A stretch of 64,000 nt of DNA from Nocardiopsis flavescens. GTDB lineage: Bacteria > Actinomycetota > Actinomycetes > Streptosporangiales > Streptosporangiaceae. The notes beneath the pieces were generated by a model that searched no databases, had not been told where the DNA came from, and worked only from the letters and a program-made list of their open reading frames with translations. Every line of letters starts with the position of its first letter. The first letter of the stretch is position 1. Below, piece after piece: positions 39,483 through 46,877 of this stretch. The stretch lies in NCBI RefSeq assembly GCF_900141985.1, contig NZ_FQZK01000001.1:124001-188000 (forward strand), read 5' to 3'. A program made the position numbers and the translations under genes.

Positions 39483-40864
39483 GCCTCCCAGGGGATGTCG
39501 GCGGTCAGGACGGTGCCCTCCCCCGCCGGACTGTGCACGGTCAGGACGCCGTCCACGGCGTCCACCCGGTCCCACAGGCCGTACAGGCCGCTGCCGGACT
39601 CGGGGTCGGCGCCGCCGGCGCCGTCGTCGGTGACGGCGACCCGCAGCAGGTCGCCGCCGCGGCCGGCGCCCACGCGCCGCGCGGACACGGTGACCCGCCC
39701 GGCGCCGGAGTGCTTGGCCGCGTTGGTGAGCGCCTCGCACACCACGTAGTAGGCCACGCCCTCGGCGCGGGCCGAGGGCCGCCCGTCCAGGTCCACCTCC
39801 ACCTTGGCCGGGACGGGCGAGCGCCCGGCGGCCACCGGCAGGGCGGCGGGCAGGCCGCGGTCGGTGAGCACCCGGGGGTGCAGGCCGCGGGCGACCTCGC
39901 GCAGGTCCTCCATGACCTCGCGGGACTCGCGCTGGGCCTCGGTGATCAGCTCCAGGGCGGCGCCGGGGTCGCTGCCCACGCGGGCGCGGGCCCGGGTGAG
40001 CGTCAGGGTCAGCGCGAGCAGCCGCTGCTGGGCGCCGTCGTGGAGGTCGCGCTCGATGCGGCGCCGCTCGGCCTCGGCGGCGTCCACCATGCGCAGCCGG
40101 CTGTCCTGGACGTGGGAGAGGCGGCGGCGCATCCGCACCTCGGGCGCGTCGAACAGCAGGGCGCGGTGCAGCGCCACCTCGGTGGTGACCGCGTAGGGGG
40201 CCAGCTTCAGCCCCACCAGGGCGACCAGCGGCCCCAGCACCACCTGGGCCAGCGGGCCGGCCAGGTCCGAGGGCTGGCCCTGGGCGAGGATGAACACGGT
40301 GCCGAACAGCGCGCCGATGGCCATCGCCGTCCCGGACACCACCAGGACCACCGCGACCCCGCCGAACAGCAGCCCGTGCAGCCCGGCGGCGGTGGTGTAG
40401 ACGACCATGGACCAGGCCTCGCGGCCGAACAGGAAGCGCCACAGCCTCGGCCAGCGCCCGTCGGGGGCCAGCGGGTCGGGCGGCGCGGTCTCCACGATCC
40501 CGAACACCGTGCCCAGCCGGTGCCGCTGCACCCGGCAGGCCAGCCGGGCCAGCAGGACGGCGACGGCGGGCAGTACGACCAGCATGCCGAGCACGTCCCC
40601 GGCGAGGTCGGCGAGCCCGCCGTCCCAGGGGTCGCCCCCGCCCGGGGCGAAGGTGAACCCCGCCCAGGAGGCGGCGGCGACCAGTGTGATCGCGGGGAGC
40701 AGGTAGAACAGCGACAGGGCGAACGAGGTCATCAGGTGGGCGACCTCGACCGCGCGGGCACGCCAGGGCGTCCGGCGGGCCGTGGCGACGGCGTCGCGGA
40801 CGGACCCCTGGGAGGGCCCGGGCGGGTCGCCGGGCCGTGCGATGGATGGACTGCGACCGCTCAC
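39479..40864 (-). CDS. Sensor histidine kinase (HisKA_3 type)
   Basis: A kinase of about 461 residues with two pairs of membrane helices in the first half (FALSLFYLLPAITLVAAASW; LGMLVVLPAVAVLLARL; AWSMVVYTTAAGLHGLLFGG; GALFGTVFILAQG). The dimerisation box has phospho-acceptor H275 in ERDLHDGAQQRLLALTLTLT, and the ATPase domain shows CEALTNAAKHSGAGRVTVSA (N-box) and DDGAGGADPESGSGLYGLWD. The HTH regulator and DUF4097 gene follow in one operon. The start is not certain: GTG 40864 lies seven bases after a minus-strand TAGATT (leaderless), while TTG 40873 gives a slightly longer protein. Signal unknown. Confidence 0.88.
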   Translation of the reverse strand: MSGRSPSIARPGDPPGPSQGSVRDAVATARRTPWRARAVEVAHLMTSFALSLFYLLPAITLVAAASWAGFTFAPGGGDPWDGGLADLAGDVLGMLVVLPAVAVLLARLACRVQRHRLGTVFGIVETAPPDPLAPDGRWPRLWRFLFGREAWSMVVYTTAAGLHGLLFGGVAVVLVVSGTAMAIGALFGTVFILAQGQPSDLAGPLAQVVLGPLVALVGLKLAPYAVTTEVALHRALLFDAPEVRMRRRLSHVQDSRLRMVDAAEAERRRIERDLHDGAQQRLLALTLTLTRARARVGSDPGAALELITEAQRESREVMEDLREVARGLHPRVLTDRGLPAALPVAAGRSPVPAKVEVDLDGRPSARAEGVAYYVVCEALTNAAKHSGAGRVTVSARRVGAGRGGDLLRVAVTDDGAGGADPESGSGLYGLWDRVDAVDGVLTVHSPAGEGTVLTADIPWEA

Positions 40865-40871
40865 GTACCCC

Positions 40872-40877
40872 AATCTA
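40872..40877 (-). promoter_or_regulatory. Candidate -10 of a leaderless promoter (kinase operon)
   Basis: On the minus strand TAGATT ends seven bases before GTG 40864 with no ribosome site between, the same geometry as at 3116, 5016 and 32399. Confidence 0.35.
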
Positions 40878-40975
40878 GGTTCGGGGCGGGTCGGGACACG
40901 ATCCCCTCAGCACGTGGACACCGGGTGGTGGTGGCACTACCCGCCCGCGGGCGGGCGTCGAGGGAAGGGGACCGT

Positions 40976-41737
40976 GTGGTCGGGGAGCGGGTCGAGGTGG
41001 CCCCGGTGCTGGCCGACATCGGCCGCGTCAACATGCTGTTCGCCCTGGAGGCGGGGCCGCCGGGCCCGGGGTGGCGGGCACTGTCCGGTGCCGGGCCCAA
41101 AGAGGCCGCGGCCGAGGTGGAGCGGGTGCGCGAGCGCCTGGCGGGGTTCGCCGCCGTCCCCGCGGGGGCGGTGGAGTGGCGGGTGGCGGCGTCGCTGTTC
41201 CAGCAGGGGCTGGCCACCCGGCTGCTGTCGCCGGTGCTGGCCGCCGCGCTGTGCCACGGGGCGGCGCTGCGCGCGCGGGACTTCCACCGGGACCCGGGGG
41301 CCGCCGGCGCGCCGGTGCTGCGCACCTCCCAGCGGTGGGCCACCCCGGTCTGCCGCGAGCCCGCGGCGGTGGCCGCCCACCTGGCGGAGTCCGTGCTGGC
41401 CGGGGTGCTGGAGCCGGTCGCGGCCGCACTGCGGGCGGCGGGGGCGCGGGGCCGGGTGGCCCCGGGGCTGCTGCGCGGCAACACCGCCTCGGCCCTGGCG
41501 GGGGCGGCGCGCTCGCTGGGCGCGGACCGGCCCGCGGTGCGGGAGCGGGCCCGGGAGGTGGTGCGCCTGCTGACCTCGGCGCCGCCGCTGGCCGGGACCG
41601 GCTCCTACACCGGTCGCGACGCCGGCGGGGCAGCGGTGTTCCGGCGCACCACCTGCTGCCTGTACTACCGGGTGCCCGGCTCGGGGTACTGCGGCGACTG
41701 CGCGCTGACCGCCCCGGGGCGCGGGCCCGGCGCCTGA
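40976..41737 (+). CDS. FhuF-like (2Fe-2S) ferric reductase/siderophore-iron protein
   Basis: A 253-residue protein ending in the FhuF-type iron-sulfur motif C-C-x10-C-x2-C: TTCCLYYRVPGSGYCGDC with Cys at 227, 228, 239 and 242. The preceding 220 residues are mostly alpha-helical and Ala-rich (WRVAASLFQQGLATRLLSPV, SALAGAARSLGADRPAVRER), typical of the family body. FhuF proteins reduce ferric siderophores in the cytoplasm. No siderophore transporter or biosynthesis gene is near, so it is probably a housekeeping or orphan member. GTG 40976 follows GGAAGGGG at five bases. A stem-loop over the stop codon (41723-41749) may end the transcript. Confidence 0.85.
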   Translation: MVGERVEVAPVLADIGRVNMLFALEAGPPGPGWRALSGAGPKEAAAEVERVRERLAGFAAVPAGAVEWRVAASLFQQGLATRLLSPVLAAALCHGAALRARDFHRDPGAAGAPVLRTSQRWATPVCREPAAVAAHLAESVLAGVLEPVAAALRAAGARGRVAPGLLRGNTASALAGAARSLGADRPAVRERAREVVRLLTSAPPLAGTGSYTGRDAGGAAVFRRTTCCLYYRVPGSGYCGDCALTAPGRGPGA

Positions 41738-41749
41738 GCGCCGGGGCCC
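41723..41749 (+). terminator. Stem-loop over the stop of the FhuF-like gene
   Basis: GGGCCCGGCGC (41723-41733) pairs with GCGCCGGGGCCC (41738-41749) with one bulged G; the loop is CTGA, containing the stop codon region. Confidence 0.55.
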
Positions 41750-41830
41750 GGGGGTGCGCGGCCCGCCCGAGGCGGCGCCGCGCCGGGAAAACGGGGTGAC
41801 AGCGGGGGGCCGCCGTGGCACCCTGCCCGG

Positions 41831-42598
41831 ATGGTCACTCCCGCTCTTTCCCCCCTGTACCGCGACTGCGACTTCAACGGGCCGCTCTCGGACGCCCGCG
41901 CGGCACGGCTCATCGACGGCCTGGGCCCGCTCGACGGCGCGCACGTGGTGGACGTGGGGTGCGGGTGGGCCGAGCTGCTGCTGCGCACCCTGGAGCGCGC
42001 GCCGACCGCCACCGGGTTCGGTATCGACCTGGGCGGGGAGGCCCTCGCCCACGGCCGCGCCGGCGCCGCCGCGCGCGGGCTGGCCGACCGGGTGGAACTG
42101 GTCGAGGGCGACGCCGGGGAGTGGACGCGGGCCGGGTCCGGGACCGCTGCCGACGTCGTGTTCAACATCGGCTCCACCCACGCCTGGGGCGGTGAGCCGG
42201 TGGAGCACACGGCCAACGCCCTGGAGGCCCTGTCGGGCCTGCTGCGGCCGGGCGGGCGGCTGCTGTTCGGGGAGTGCTTCTGGCTGCGCGAGCCCACCGG
42301 CGCCGAGCTGGCCGCCATGTACGACACCCCCCGCGAGCAGTACCGGACGATGCGCGCCCTGGTGGACATGGCCCTGTCGTACGGGTTCCGGCTGCGGGAG
42401 CTATCGCAGGCCTCCCCGCAGGAGTGGGACGACTTCGAGAACCGGCACGCCCGGGGCTGGGAGGACTGGCTGGCGGCCAACCCCGGCTCCCCGGACGCCG
42501 AGGAGGTCCGCGCCCGCGCGGACCGGCACCGCGTCGCCCGCGTGGACGGCTGGCGCGAGGTCATGGGGATGGCCTACCTGACCCTGGTGCGGGTGTGA
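41831..42598 (+). CDS. Class I SAM-dependent methyltransferase
   Basis: A 255-residue methyltransferase. Motif I is HVVDVGCGWAELLLRTLERA (about 38-57), followed by GFGIDLGGEALAHGR and the post-II region VVFNIGSTHAWGG; the middle of the protein has LLRPGGRLLFGECFWLREPT. Sequence is of the cyclopropane-synthase/UbiE-like small-molecule type; no signal or membrane part. ATG 41831 has no ribosome site and starts about six bases after CACCCT, so it may be leaderless. It is alone between a FhuF-like gene and a convergent VOC gene. Confidence 0.85.
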   Translation: MVTPALSPLYRDCDFNGPLSDARAARLIDGLGPLDGAHVVDVGCGWAELLLRTLERAPTATGFGIDLGGEALAHGRAGAAARGLADRVELVEGDAGEWTRAGSGTAADVVFNIGSTHAWGGEPVEHTANALEALSGLLRPGGRLLFGECFWLREPTGAELAAMYDTPREQYRTMRALVDMALSYGFRLRELSQASPQEWDDFENRHARGWEDWLAANPGSPDAEEVRARADRHRVARVDGWREVMGMAYLTLVRV

Positions 42599-42604
42599 GC
42601 GGCG

Positions 42605-42631
42605 GGGCGGGCCGCACACGGCGGCCCGCCC
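42605..42631. terminator. Bidirectional terminator hairpin
   Basis: GGGCGGGCCGC (42605-42615) and GCGGCCCGCCC (42621-42631), perfect 11-bp stem with a 5-nt loop, in the gap between convergent genes. Confidence 0.75.
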
Positions 42632-42641
42632 GTCGGCGCCC

Positions 42642-43127
42642 TCAGCCCGCGTCGGCGGCGCGGCGCACCTGCGCGAGGTCGATGCGGCCCATGGCGAGCA
42701 TGGCCTTGACGGCCCGCTCGGCGCGCGCCGGGTCGGGGTCGCCGACCAGGTCGTTGAGCTCGCGCGGGAAGACCTGCCAGGAGAATCCGTACCGGTCCTT
42801 GAGCCAGCCGCACCGGCTCTCCCGGCCGCCGTCCTCGGTGAGGGCGTACCAGTAGCGGTCGGACTCGGCCTGGTCGTCGCACAGCACCTGGAGGGAGAAC
42901 GCCTCGCTGAAGGTGAACTCCGGCCCGCCGTTGAGGGCGGTAAGCTGCTGGCCCTGCACCTCGAAGTCGACGGTGAGCACCGCGTCGGCGGGGCGGTGCA
43001 GACCGGGCCCGTACGGGGTGACCTTGAGGATGCGCGCGTCGTCGAACACGCCGACGTAGAAGTTCGCCGCCTCCTCGGCCTGCGTGTCGAACCACAGGCA
43101 GGGGACGATCTTGTTGAGCTCGGTCAT
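42642..43127 (-). CDS. PhnB/3-dmu-9-3-mt type VOC protein
   Basis: A 161-residue VOC-fold protein: IVPCLWFDTQAEEAANFYVG at 7-26, VLTVDFEVQGQQLTALNGGP around 48-67, FSLQVLCDDQAESDRYWYAL and CGWLKDRYGFSWQVFPREL. This pattern is the PhnB / '3-demethylubiquinone-9 3-methyltransferase' domain, a name that does not imply that reaction. Proteins of the group often sequester or detoxify; metal and substrate are undetermined. Start at ATG 43125-43127. It is convergent with the methyltransferase and divergent from the excisionase-like gene at 43303. Confidence 0.87.
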   Translation of the reverse strand: MTELNKIVPCLWFDTQAEEAANFYVGVFDDARILKVTPYGPGLHRPADAVLTVDFEVQGQQLTALNGGPEFTFSEAFSLQVLCDDQAESDRYWYALTEDGGRESRCGWLKDRYGFSWQVFPRELNDLVGDPDPARAERAVKAMLAMGRIDLAQVRRAADAG

Positions 43128-43302
43128 GGTCCTGGTCCCTTCGGGGCGCGGTGTTCCGTCACCTGTACCGACCCGCGGTCCGGTGCGGACTCATCGCGGT
43201 CGACGCGGTTCTCTCGGGTGCTGCTCCGCCTTCGCCAAGCTCCCCCATCCTCCACTGCGGCGTCCTATGATCAGGGGATATCCGGTGGTGGAGGGGAGTT
43301 TC

Positions 43303-43725
43303 GTGGAGCAGCGGTACTACTCGGTGGACCAGGTGGCGGAGCTGTTGGGGCTGCACGTGAAGACCGTGCGCGGCTACATCCGCGACGGGCGGCTGGCGGC
43401 GACGCGCATCGGCAAGCAGTACCGGATCCGGCGCGAGGACCTGGAGGCGCTCAGCGGCGGTCCGGTGGAGGAGCGCGCGCCCTCGGGACCGGTGGCGGTG
43501 GAGGTCTCCACGGTGGTGCGCCTGGAGGGGGTGGACCGCAACCGCGTCGACCGGGTGACGACGCTGGTCACCGCCGCCGCGGCCACGCCGGGCCGGGGGC
43601 GCCCCCCGGTGCACGTCCAGGCGGTGCACGACGCGGCGGCGCACAGCCTGCGGCTGGTGATCCTGGGGGACGCGGCGGGGACGGCGGCCCTGCTGGAGCT
43701 GGTGGAGATGGCCGCCTCCGACTGA
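43303..43725 (+). CDS. Excisionase/MerR-like HTH protein with a C-terminal extra domain
   Basis: A 140-residue protein. The first 55 residues form an excisionase-type winged HTH: YYSVDQVAELLGLHVKTVRG then YIRDGRLAATRIGKQYRIRR with EDLEAL. The C-terminal 75 residues (VEVSTVVRLEGVDRNRVDRV, RPPVHVQAVHDAAAHSLRLV, ILGDAAGTAALLELVE) look like a small beta-alpha-beta domain, maybe ligand-binding; similar two-domain 'helix-turn-helix domain-containing' proteins occur widely. GTG 43303 is chosen because GGAGGGGAG lies six bases upstream; ATG 43267 is an alternative. There is no integrase nearby, so it is probably a regulator rather than a phage excisionase. Confidence 0.78.
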   Translation: MEQRYYSVDQVAELLGLHVKTVRGYIRDGRLAATRIGKQYRIRREDLEALSGGPVEERAPSGPVAVEVSTVVRLEGVDRNRVDRVTTLVTAAAATPGRGRPPVHVQAVHDAAAHSLRLVILGDAAGTAALLELVEMAASD

Positions 43726-43751
43726 CCCGTCGTCTCACATTCCGGGATGAT

Positions 43752-43770
43752 CATCTCACTGAAAGAGATG
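43752..43770. promoter_or_regulatory. Small inverted repeat before the UbiE-like gene
   Basis: CATCTC (43752-43757) and GAGATG (43765-43770) flank ACTGAAA, about 55 bases before ATG 43826, in a locally AT-richer stretch. It could be an operator of the excisionase-like protein (stop at 43725) or of another regulator. Confidence 0.4.
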
Positions 43771-43825
43771 TCGGGTGTAGGGTCGGGGCACCGCCGACGC
43801 CTCGGACGCCCACGGAGAGACGAAG

Positions 43826-44623
43826 ATGACGCGCTACACCCACGGCCAGCACCCCACGGTCACCGACTCCTACCGCTGGCGCGACGCCGCCAACTCGGCA
43901 GGGTACGCGCTGGCCGAGATGACCCCCGGCCGGTCCCTGCTGGACATCGGCTGCGGTCCGGGCACCATCACCGTCGACCTGGCCGCCCGTGTGGCGCCGG
44001 GCCGGGTGGTGGCGCTGGACTCCTCCCCCGAGGCGGTGGAGCTGGCCCGCGCCACCGCGGAGGAGGCGGGGGTCGGCGGCATCGAGTTCCGCGTGGGCGA
44101 CGTCCACGCCCTGGACCTGCCCGACGCCTCCTTCGACGTGGTCCACGCCCACCAGGTGCTCCAGCACGTGGCCGACCCGGTGCGGGCGCTGGCCGAGATG
44201 CGGCGCGTGACCGCCCCCGGCGGCGTGGTGGCGGCCTGCGACAGCGACTACTCCGGGATGTACTGGTACCCGCGCCTTCCGGAGCTGGACGCGTGGATGG
44301 ACCTGTACCAGCGGGTGGCCCGCCGCAACGGCGGGGAGCCCGACGCGGGGCGGCGGATGTCGGCCTGGGCGCGCGCCGCCGGGTTCACCGAGGTCTCCTA
44401 CGCCGCCGAGGTGTGGGACCACTCCTCCCCCGAGCGCCGCGCCTGGTGGGGCGGCATGTGGTCGCGGCGCGTCCTGGAGTCGGACCTGGCCCGCCAGGCG
44501 GTGGAGGAGGGGCACGCCACCCGGGCCGACCTGGAGCGGATCTCGGCCGGCTGGGCGGCCTGGAGCCGGGACCCCGACGCCGTGTTCGTCATCCCCCGCG
44601 GCACCGTCCTGTGCCGCGGGTGA
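43826..44623 (+). CDS. UbiE-like class I SAM-dependent methyltransferase
   Basis: A 265-residue methyltransferase. Motif I SLLDIGCGPGTITVDLAARV (about 38-57), acidic loop VVALDSSPEAVELARATAEE, motif II DLPDASFDVVHAHQVLQHVA and the post-motif RVTAPGGVVAACDSDYSGMY. It belongs to the UbiE/small-molecule family; the C-terminal third (AGRRMSAWARAAGFTEVSYA, SPERRAWWGGMWSRR) is typical of actinomycete resistance-style or metabolite methyltransferases. It stands alone downstream of the excisionase-like HTH gene with about 100 bases between, so a regulator-target pair is plausible. Substrate unknown. Confidence 0.88.
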   Translation: MTRYTHGQHPTVTDSYRWRDAANSAGYALAEMTPGRSLLDIGCGPGTITVDLAARVAPGRVVALDSSPEAVELARATAEEAGVGGIEFRVGDVHALDLPDASFDVVHAHQVLQHVADPVRALAEMRRVTAPGGVVAACDSDYSGMYWYPRLPELDAWMDLYQRVARRNGGEPDAGRRMSAWARAAGFTEVSYAAEVWDHSSPERRAWWGGMWSRRVLESDLARQAVEEGHATRADLERISAGWAAWSRDPDAVFVIPRGTVLCRG

Positions 44624-44653
44624 GGACCGCCCGGCGGCCCGGGGGCCGGGGAC

Positions 44654-44683
44654 CGGGCGGCGGGACGCCGTCCCGCGCCGCCC
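44654..44683 (+). terminator. Bulged GC hairpin after the methyltransferase gene
   Basis: CGGGAC (44661-44666) pairs with GTCCCG (44670-44675) over a 3-nt loop, continuing after a 2-base bulge with GGGCGG/CCGCCC. It is probably a transcription end; there is no T-run. Confidence 0.5.
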
Positions 44684-44806
44684 CGGGCACGGGGAGCGGC
44701 TTCCCCGGGTGGCTTGTGCGGCCGTGCCCCGCGCGCGATAGTGACCTTCCGGCCGGACCCGCCGCCCCCGCGGTGCGGGGGCGCACCCCTGCGAGGAGAC
44801 CGCGAG

Positions 44807-45073
44807 ATGGACGGGGAACGCGACCGCCGTGCCCGCGCCGCCGGTGCGGAGATCGACGCCCGGCTGCGTGAGGAGCGCCGCCGGCTGCTGCGGCGCAGGA
44901 TCGTGTTCTGGGTGTGGGGCATATTCGCGCTGACCCTCCTGGGCGTCCTGGCGGGGCTGGTCCTGGACGGGATCGAGGGTGCGCTCACGGTGGGCCCGTG
45001 GGCGCTGCTGGCAGGGCTCGTCGTCGCCGGGATCAACCTGTGCTTCGAGGTCTACCTCCGCGGAGACGTCTGA
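44807..45073 (+). CDS. Small two-helix membrane protein with charged head
   Basis: An 88-residue protein: a highly charged coiled-coil-like head (residues 1-32, RDRRARAAGAEIDARLREER then RRLLRRR), then two hydrophobic segments at about 33-53 (VFWVWGIFALTLLGVLAGLV) and 62-83 (PWALLAGLVVAGINLCFEVY). ATG 44807 follows GAGGAGA. I do not recognise it; such short membrane proteins with basic heads occur next to many actinomycete stress genes. It lies between a methyltransferase and the small secreted peptide, with no obvious operon. Confidence 0.65.
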   Translation: MDGERDRRARAAGAEIDARLREERRRLLRRRIVFWVWGIFALTLLGVLAGLVLDGIEGALTVGPWALLAGLVVAGINLCFEVYLRGDV

Positions 45074-45216
45074 GGGCCGCCGCGGTCACCGGGCGGCCCG
45101 TCCGGGGCGGCGGTGCAGGCAGGATCAAGGAGGTGGCGACGCGGGGTCAAGGACGGCTCCACGGGATCCTGCGATGCTCGAAGAGCACTGACGGTCTACC
45201 CCGGGAGACACAGGAC

Positions 45217-45345
45217 ATGATCCGCCGACTGCTCGCCACCGCGGCCCTGGCCGCCTTCGCCGCCCTCGCCCTGGGAGCCCCCGCGCACGCGGGCGACCAC
45301 TTCGCCGGCGGCGTCGTCACGCAGGACGCCAACATCTGGGCGTAA
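45217..45345 (+). CDS. 42-residue secreted peptide
   Basis: A very small gene: signal peptide MIRRLLATAALAAFAALALG then APAHA, with predicted cleavage after AHA, leaving a mature peptide GDHFAGGVVTQDANIWA of 17 residues with no cysteine. The ATG follows CGGGAGACACAGGAC; a strong hairpin (45355-45387) starts ten bases after the stop, which supports a real, short transcript. I do not recognise the peptide; chaplin-like, signalling or antimicrobial roles are all possible, and it is shorter than a typical chaplin. No processing or transport gene is next to it. Confidence 0.6.
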   Translation: MIRRLLATAALAAFAALALGAPAHAGDHFAGGVVTQDANIWA

Positions 45346-45354
45346 GAGAACGCA

Positions 45355-45387
45355 CGGTGCCCCTCCCGGGACGGGGGAGGGGCACCG
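45355..45387 (+). terminator. Terminator hairpin after the small secreted peptide
   Basis: CGGTGCCCCTCCC (45355-45367) pairs perfectly with GGGAGGGGCACCG (45375-45387) around a 7-nt loop. It could also serve the minus-strand oxidoreductase that ends at 45549. Confidence 0.8.
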
Positions 45388-45548
45388 CTGTGCCGTGGGC
45401 CGGGGCTCCCCTCCGGCCGCGCCGCGGGCCCGGCCCTGTCCGGAGCGGGGAGCCGCGGCTCGGCCCGCGGAACACCCCCGCCGGGGGCGGACGGGACGGG
45501 GCCGCGAGGGGCCGGTGGGAGGGCGCCCCGCGCGCCGGCGGGCCGGGA

Positions 45549-46454
45549 TCAGAGCAGGACCACGACCTTGCCCCGCGTGCGTCCTCCCGCGGAGTGGGCG
45601 TGCGCGTCCGCGATCCGCTCCAGCGGGTAGGTCCGCTCCACGCGCGGGGTGTACCGGCCCCGCCGCCCGAGGTCGGCGGCCTCGGCCAGGAGCGCGGGGT
45701 CGTTCACCGCGTCGGCCACGCGCACGCCCAGGGCGGGCGCGTTGGCGTGGTCGGCGACCGTCACCACGCGGTCGGGGCCGCCCGCGATCGCGACGAGGCC
45801 GGCCAGGGAGCCCGAGGCCGCGGTGTCCAGCACCGCGTCGACACCGCCCGGGGCCAGGGCCGCCAGGCGCTCGGCCAGGCCGGGGCCGTAGGTGGTGGGG
45901 ACGGCTCCCAGCGAGGAGAGGAACCCGTGGTTGCGCCCGCTCGCCGTCCCGACCACGGTGGCGCCGCGGGCCAGCGCGATCTCCACCGCCGCACTGCCCA
46001 CGCCCCCGGCGGCGCCCTCGACGAGCAGGGTGCGACCCCGCAGCGGGCCGAGCGCGTTCAGCCCGCCCAGCGCGGTCACCGAGGCCAGGCCCGCCCCGGC
46101 GGCCTCCGCGTCGGTCCAGGCCTCGGGCGCGTGGGCCCAGGCGGAGAGCACGGCCAGCTCCGCCGTCGCGCCGGTGACGCCGCCCAGCCCGAAGACGCGG
46201 TCCCCCGGGTCCACCCCCCGCACGCCCTCGCCGATCCCGTCGACGGTGCCGACGGCGTCGCGCCCGGGGATCGCCGGCAGCTCCACGGGGAGGAGGTCGC
46301 GCAACGCCCCCGAGCGCGCCTTCCAGTCGATGGGGTTGACCCCGGCCGCCGCGACGCGGACGCGGACCTCGCCGGGGCCGGGACGCGGGTCCGGCGCCTT
46401 CTCGACCACGAGGGTCTCCACGCCGCCGTACTCGTGATAGCGGACTGCACGCAT
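45549..46454 (-). CDS. NADPH:quinone reductase-type MDR oxidoreductase (A)
   Basis: A 301-residue medium-chain dehydrogenase of the zinc-free quinone oxidoreductase type: N-terminal MRAVRYHEYGGVETLVVEKA, VAAAGVNPIDWKARSG, GRDAVGTVDGIGEGVRGVDP and the nucleotide-binding VEGAAGGVGSAAVEIALARG (about 146-165), then NHGFLSSLGAVPT. These reduce quinones or alpha,beta-unsaturated ketones with NADPH. The ATG at 46452-46454 is about 95 bases downstream of a perfect palindrome ACCTCACAT-TG-ATGTGAGGT at 46547, which probably controls it. No regulator gene is adjacent. Confidence 0.88.
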   Translation of the reverse strand: MRAVRYHEYGGVETLVVEKAPDPRPGPGEVRVRVAAAGVNPIDWKARSGALRDLLPVELPAIPGRDAVGTVDGIGEGVRGVDPGDRVFGLGGVTGATAELAVLSAWAHAPEAWTDAEAAGAGLASVTALGGLNALGPLRGRTLLVEGAAGGVGSAAVEIALARGATVVGTASGRNHGFLSSLGAVPTTYGPGLAERLAALAPGGVDAVLDTAASGSLAGLVAIAGGPDRVVTVADHANAPALGVRVADAVNDPALLAEAADLGRRGRYTPRVERTYPLERIADAHAHSAGGRTRGKVVVLL

Positions 46455-46877
46455 GACGTTCTGCCTTTCCGAGCGGCCTGAGCAGGCCGTTCGTGCGATC
46501 GGTGCGGGGAGCGACCGGCGCCCGCCGGTGCCGCGACCACGCTAGGACCTCACATTGATGTGAGGTGCAAATCGGACGGGCGGCCCGGGTGGAGGGGGCC
46601 GCGCGGACGGCGGGACCGGGCACACGGGTATCGGGCCGCCGCAAGGGCCGGACCCGCTCTCGGCCGGTATGGACGCCCGCGTCCGGCCGATCCGGCGGCG
46701 GTCCGCCGGGCACCGCCGTGCCCTCCCCGCCGGGGCACCCCGGCGGCGGCGGCGCGAAGACCACCGGCCCCGGAATGTGACGGTGCGGGTGTGGCCGCGG
46801 GGGCGGGTCCGGTGGCAGGCTGGGGGCCGTCCCGGAGGTCGAGGCGGCCGGAAGGCCCGCCGGTCGAGGAGTGTGCG
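46455..46877. other. Intergenic region with an orphan operator
   Basis: No gene is supported. It holds the perfect palindrome at 46547-46566 and otherwise very GC-rich sequence (long C/G runs around 46570-46770) with no protein-like frame. It separates the quinone-reductase gene from the unusual AMP-binding-C-like gene at 46878. Confidence 0.5.
46547..46566. promoter_or_regulatory. Perfect MerR/SoxR-like operator without adjacent regulator
   Basis: ACCTCACAT-TG-ATGTGAGGT, 9-bp perfect arms. The CCTCA...TGAGG shape matches the operators of MerR/SoxR-type redox regulators, which usually sit in the spacer of their target promoter. No MerR gene lies here, so a regulator elsewhere in the genome is expected. 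Confidence 0.65.

Noticed and set aside
43303..43725. Phage excisionase gene
   Set aside because: HTH fits excisionases, but there is no integrase, attachment site or phage gene in the window, and the extra C-terminal domain is unusual for Xis.
45217..45345. Chaplin or SapB-type protein
   Set aside because: Mature part is only about 17 residues and lacks the hydrophobic chaplin repeat or lanthipeptide Ser/Cys pattern; reported simply as a small secreted peptide.
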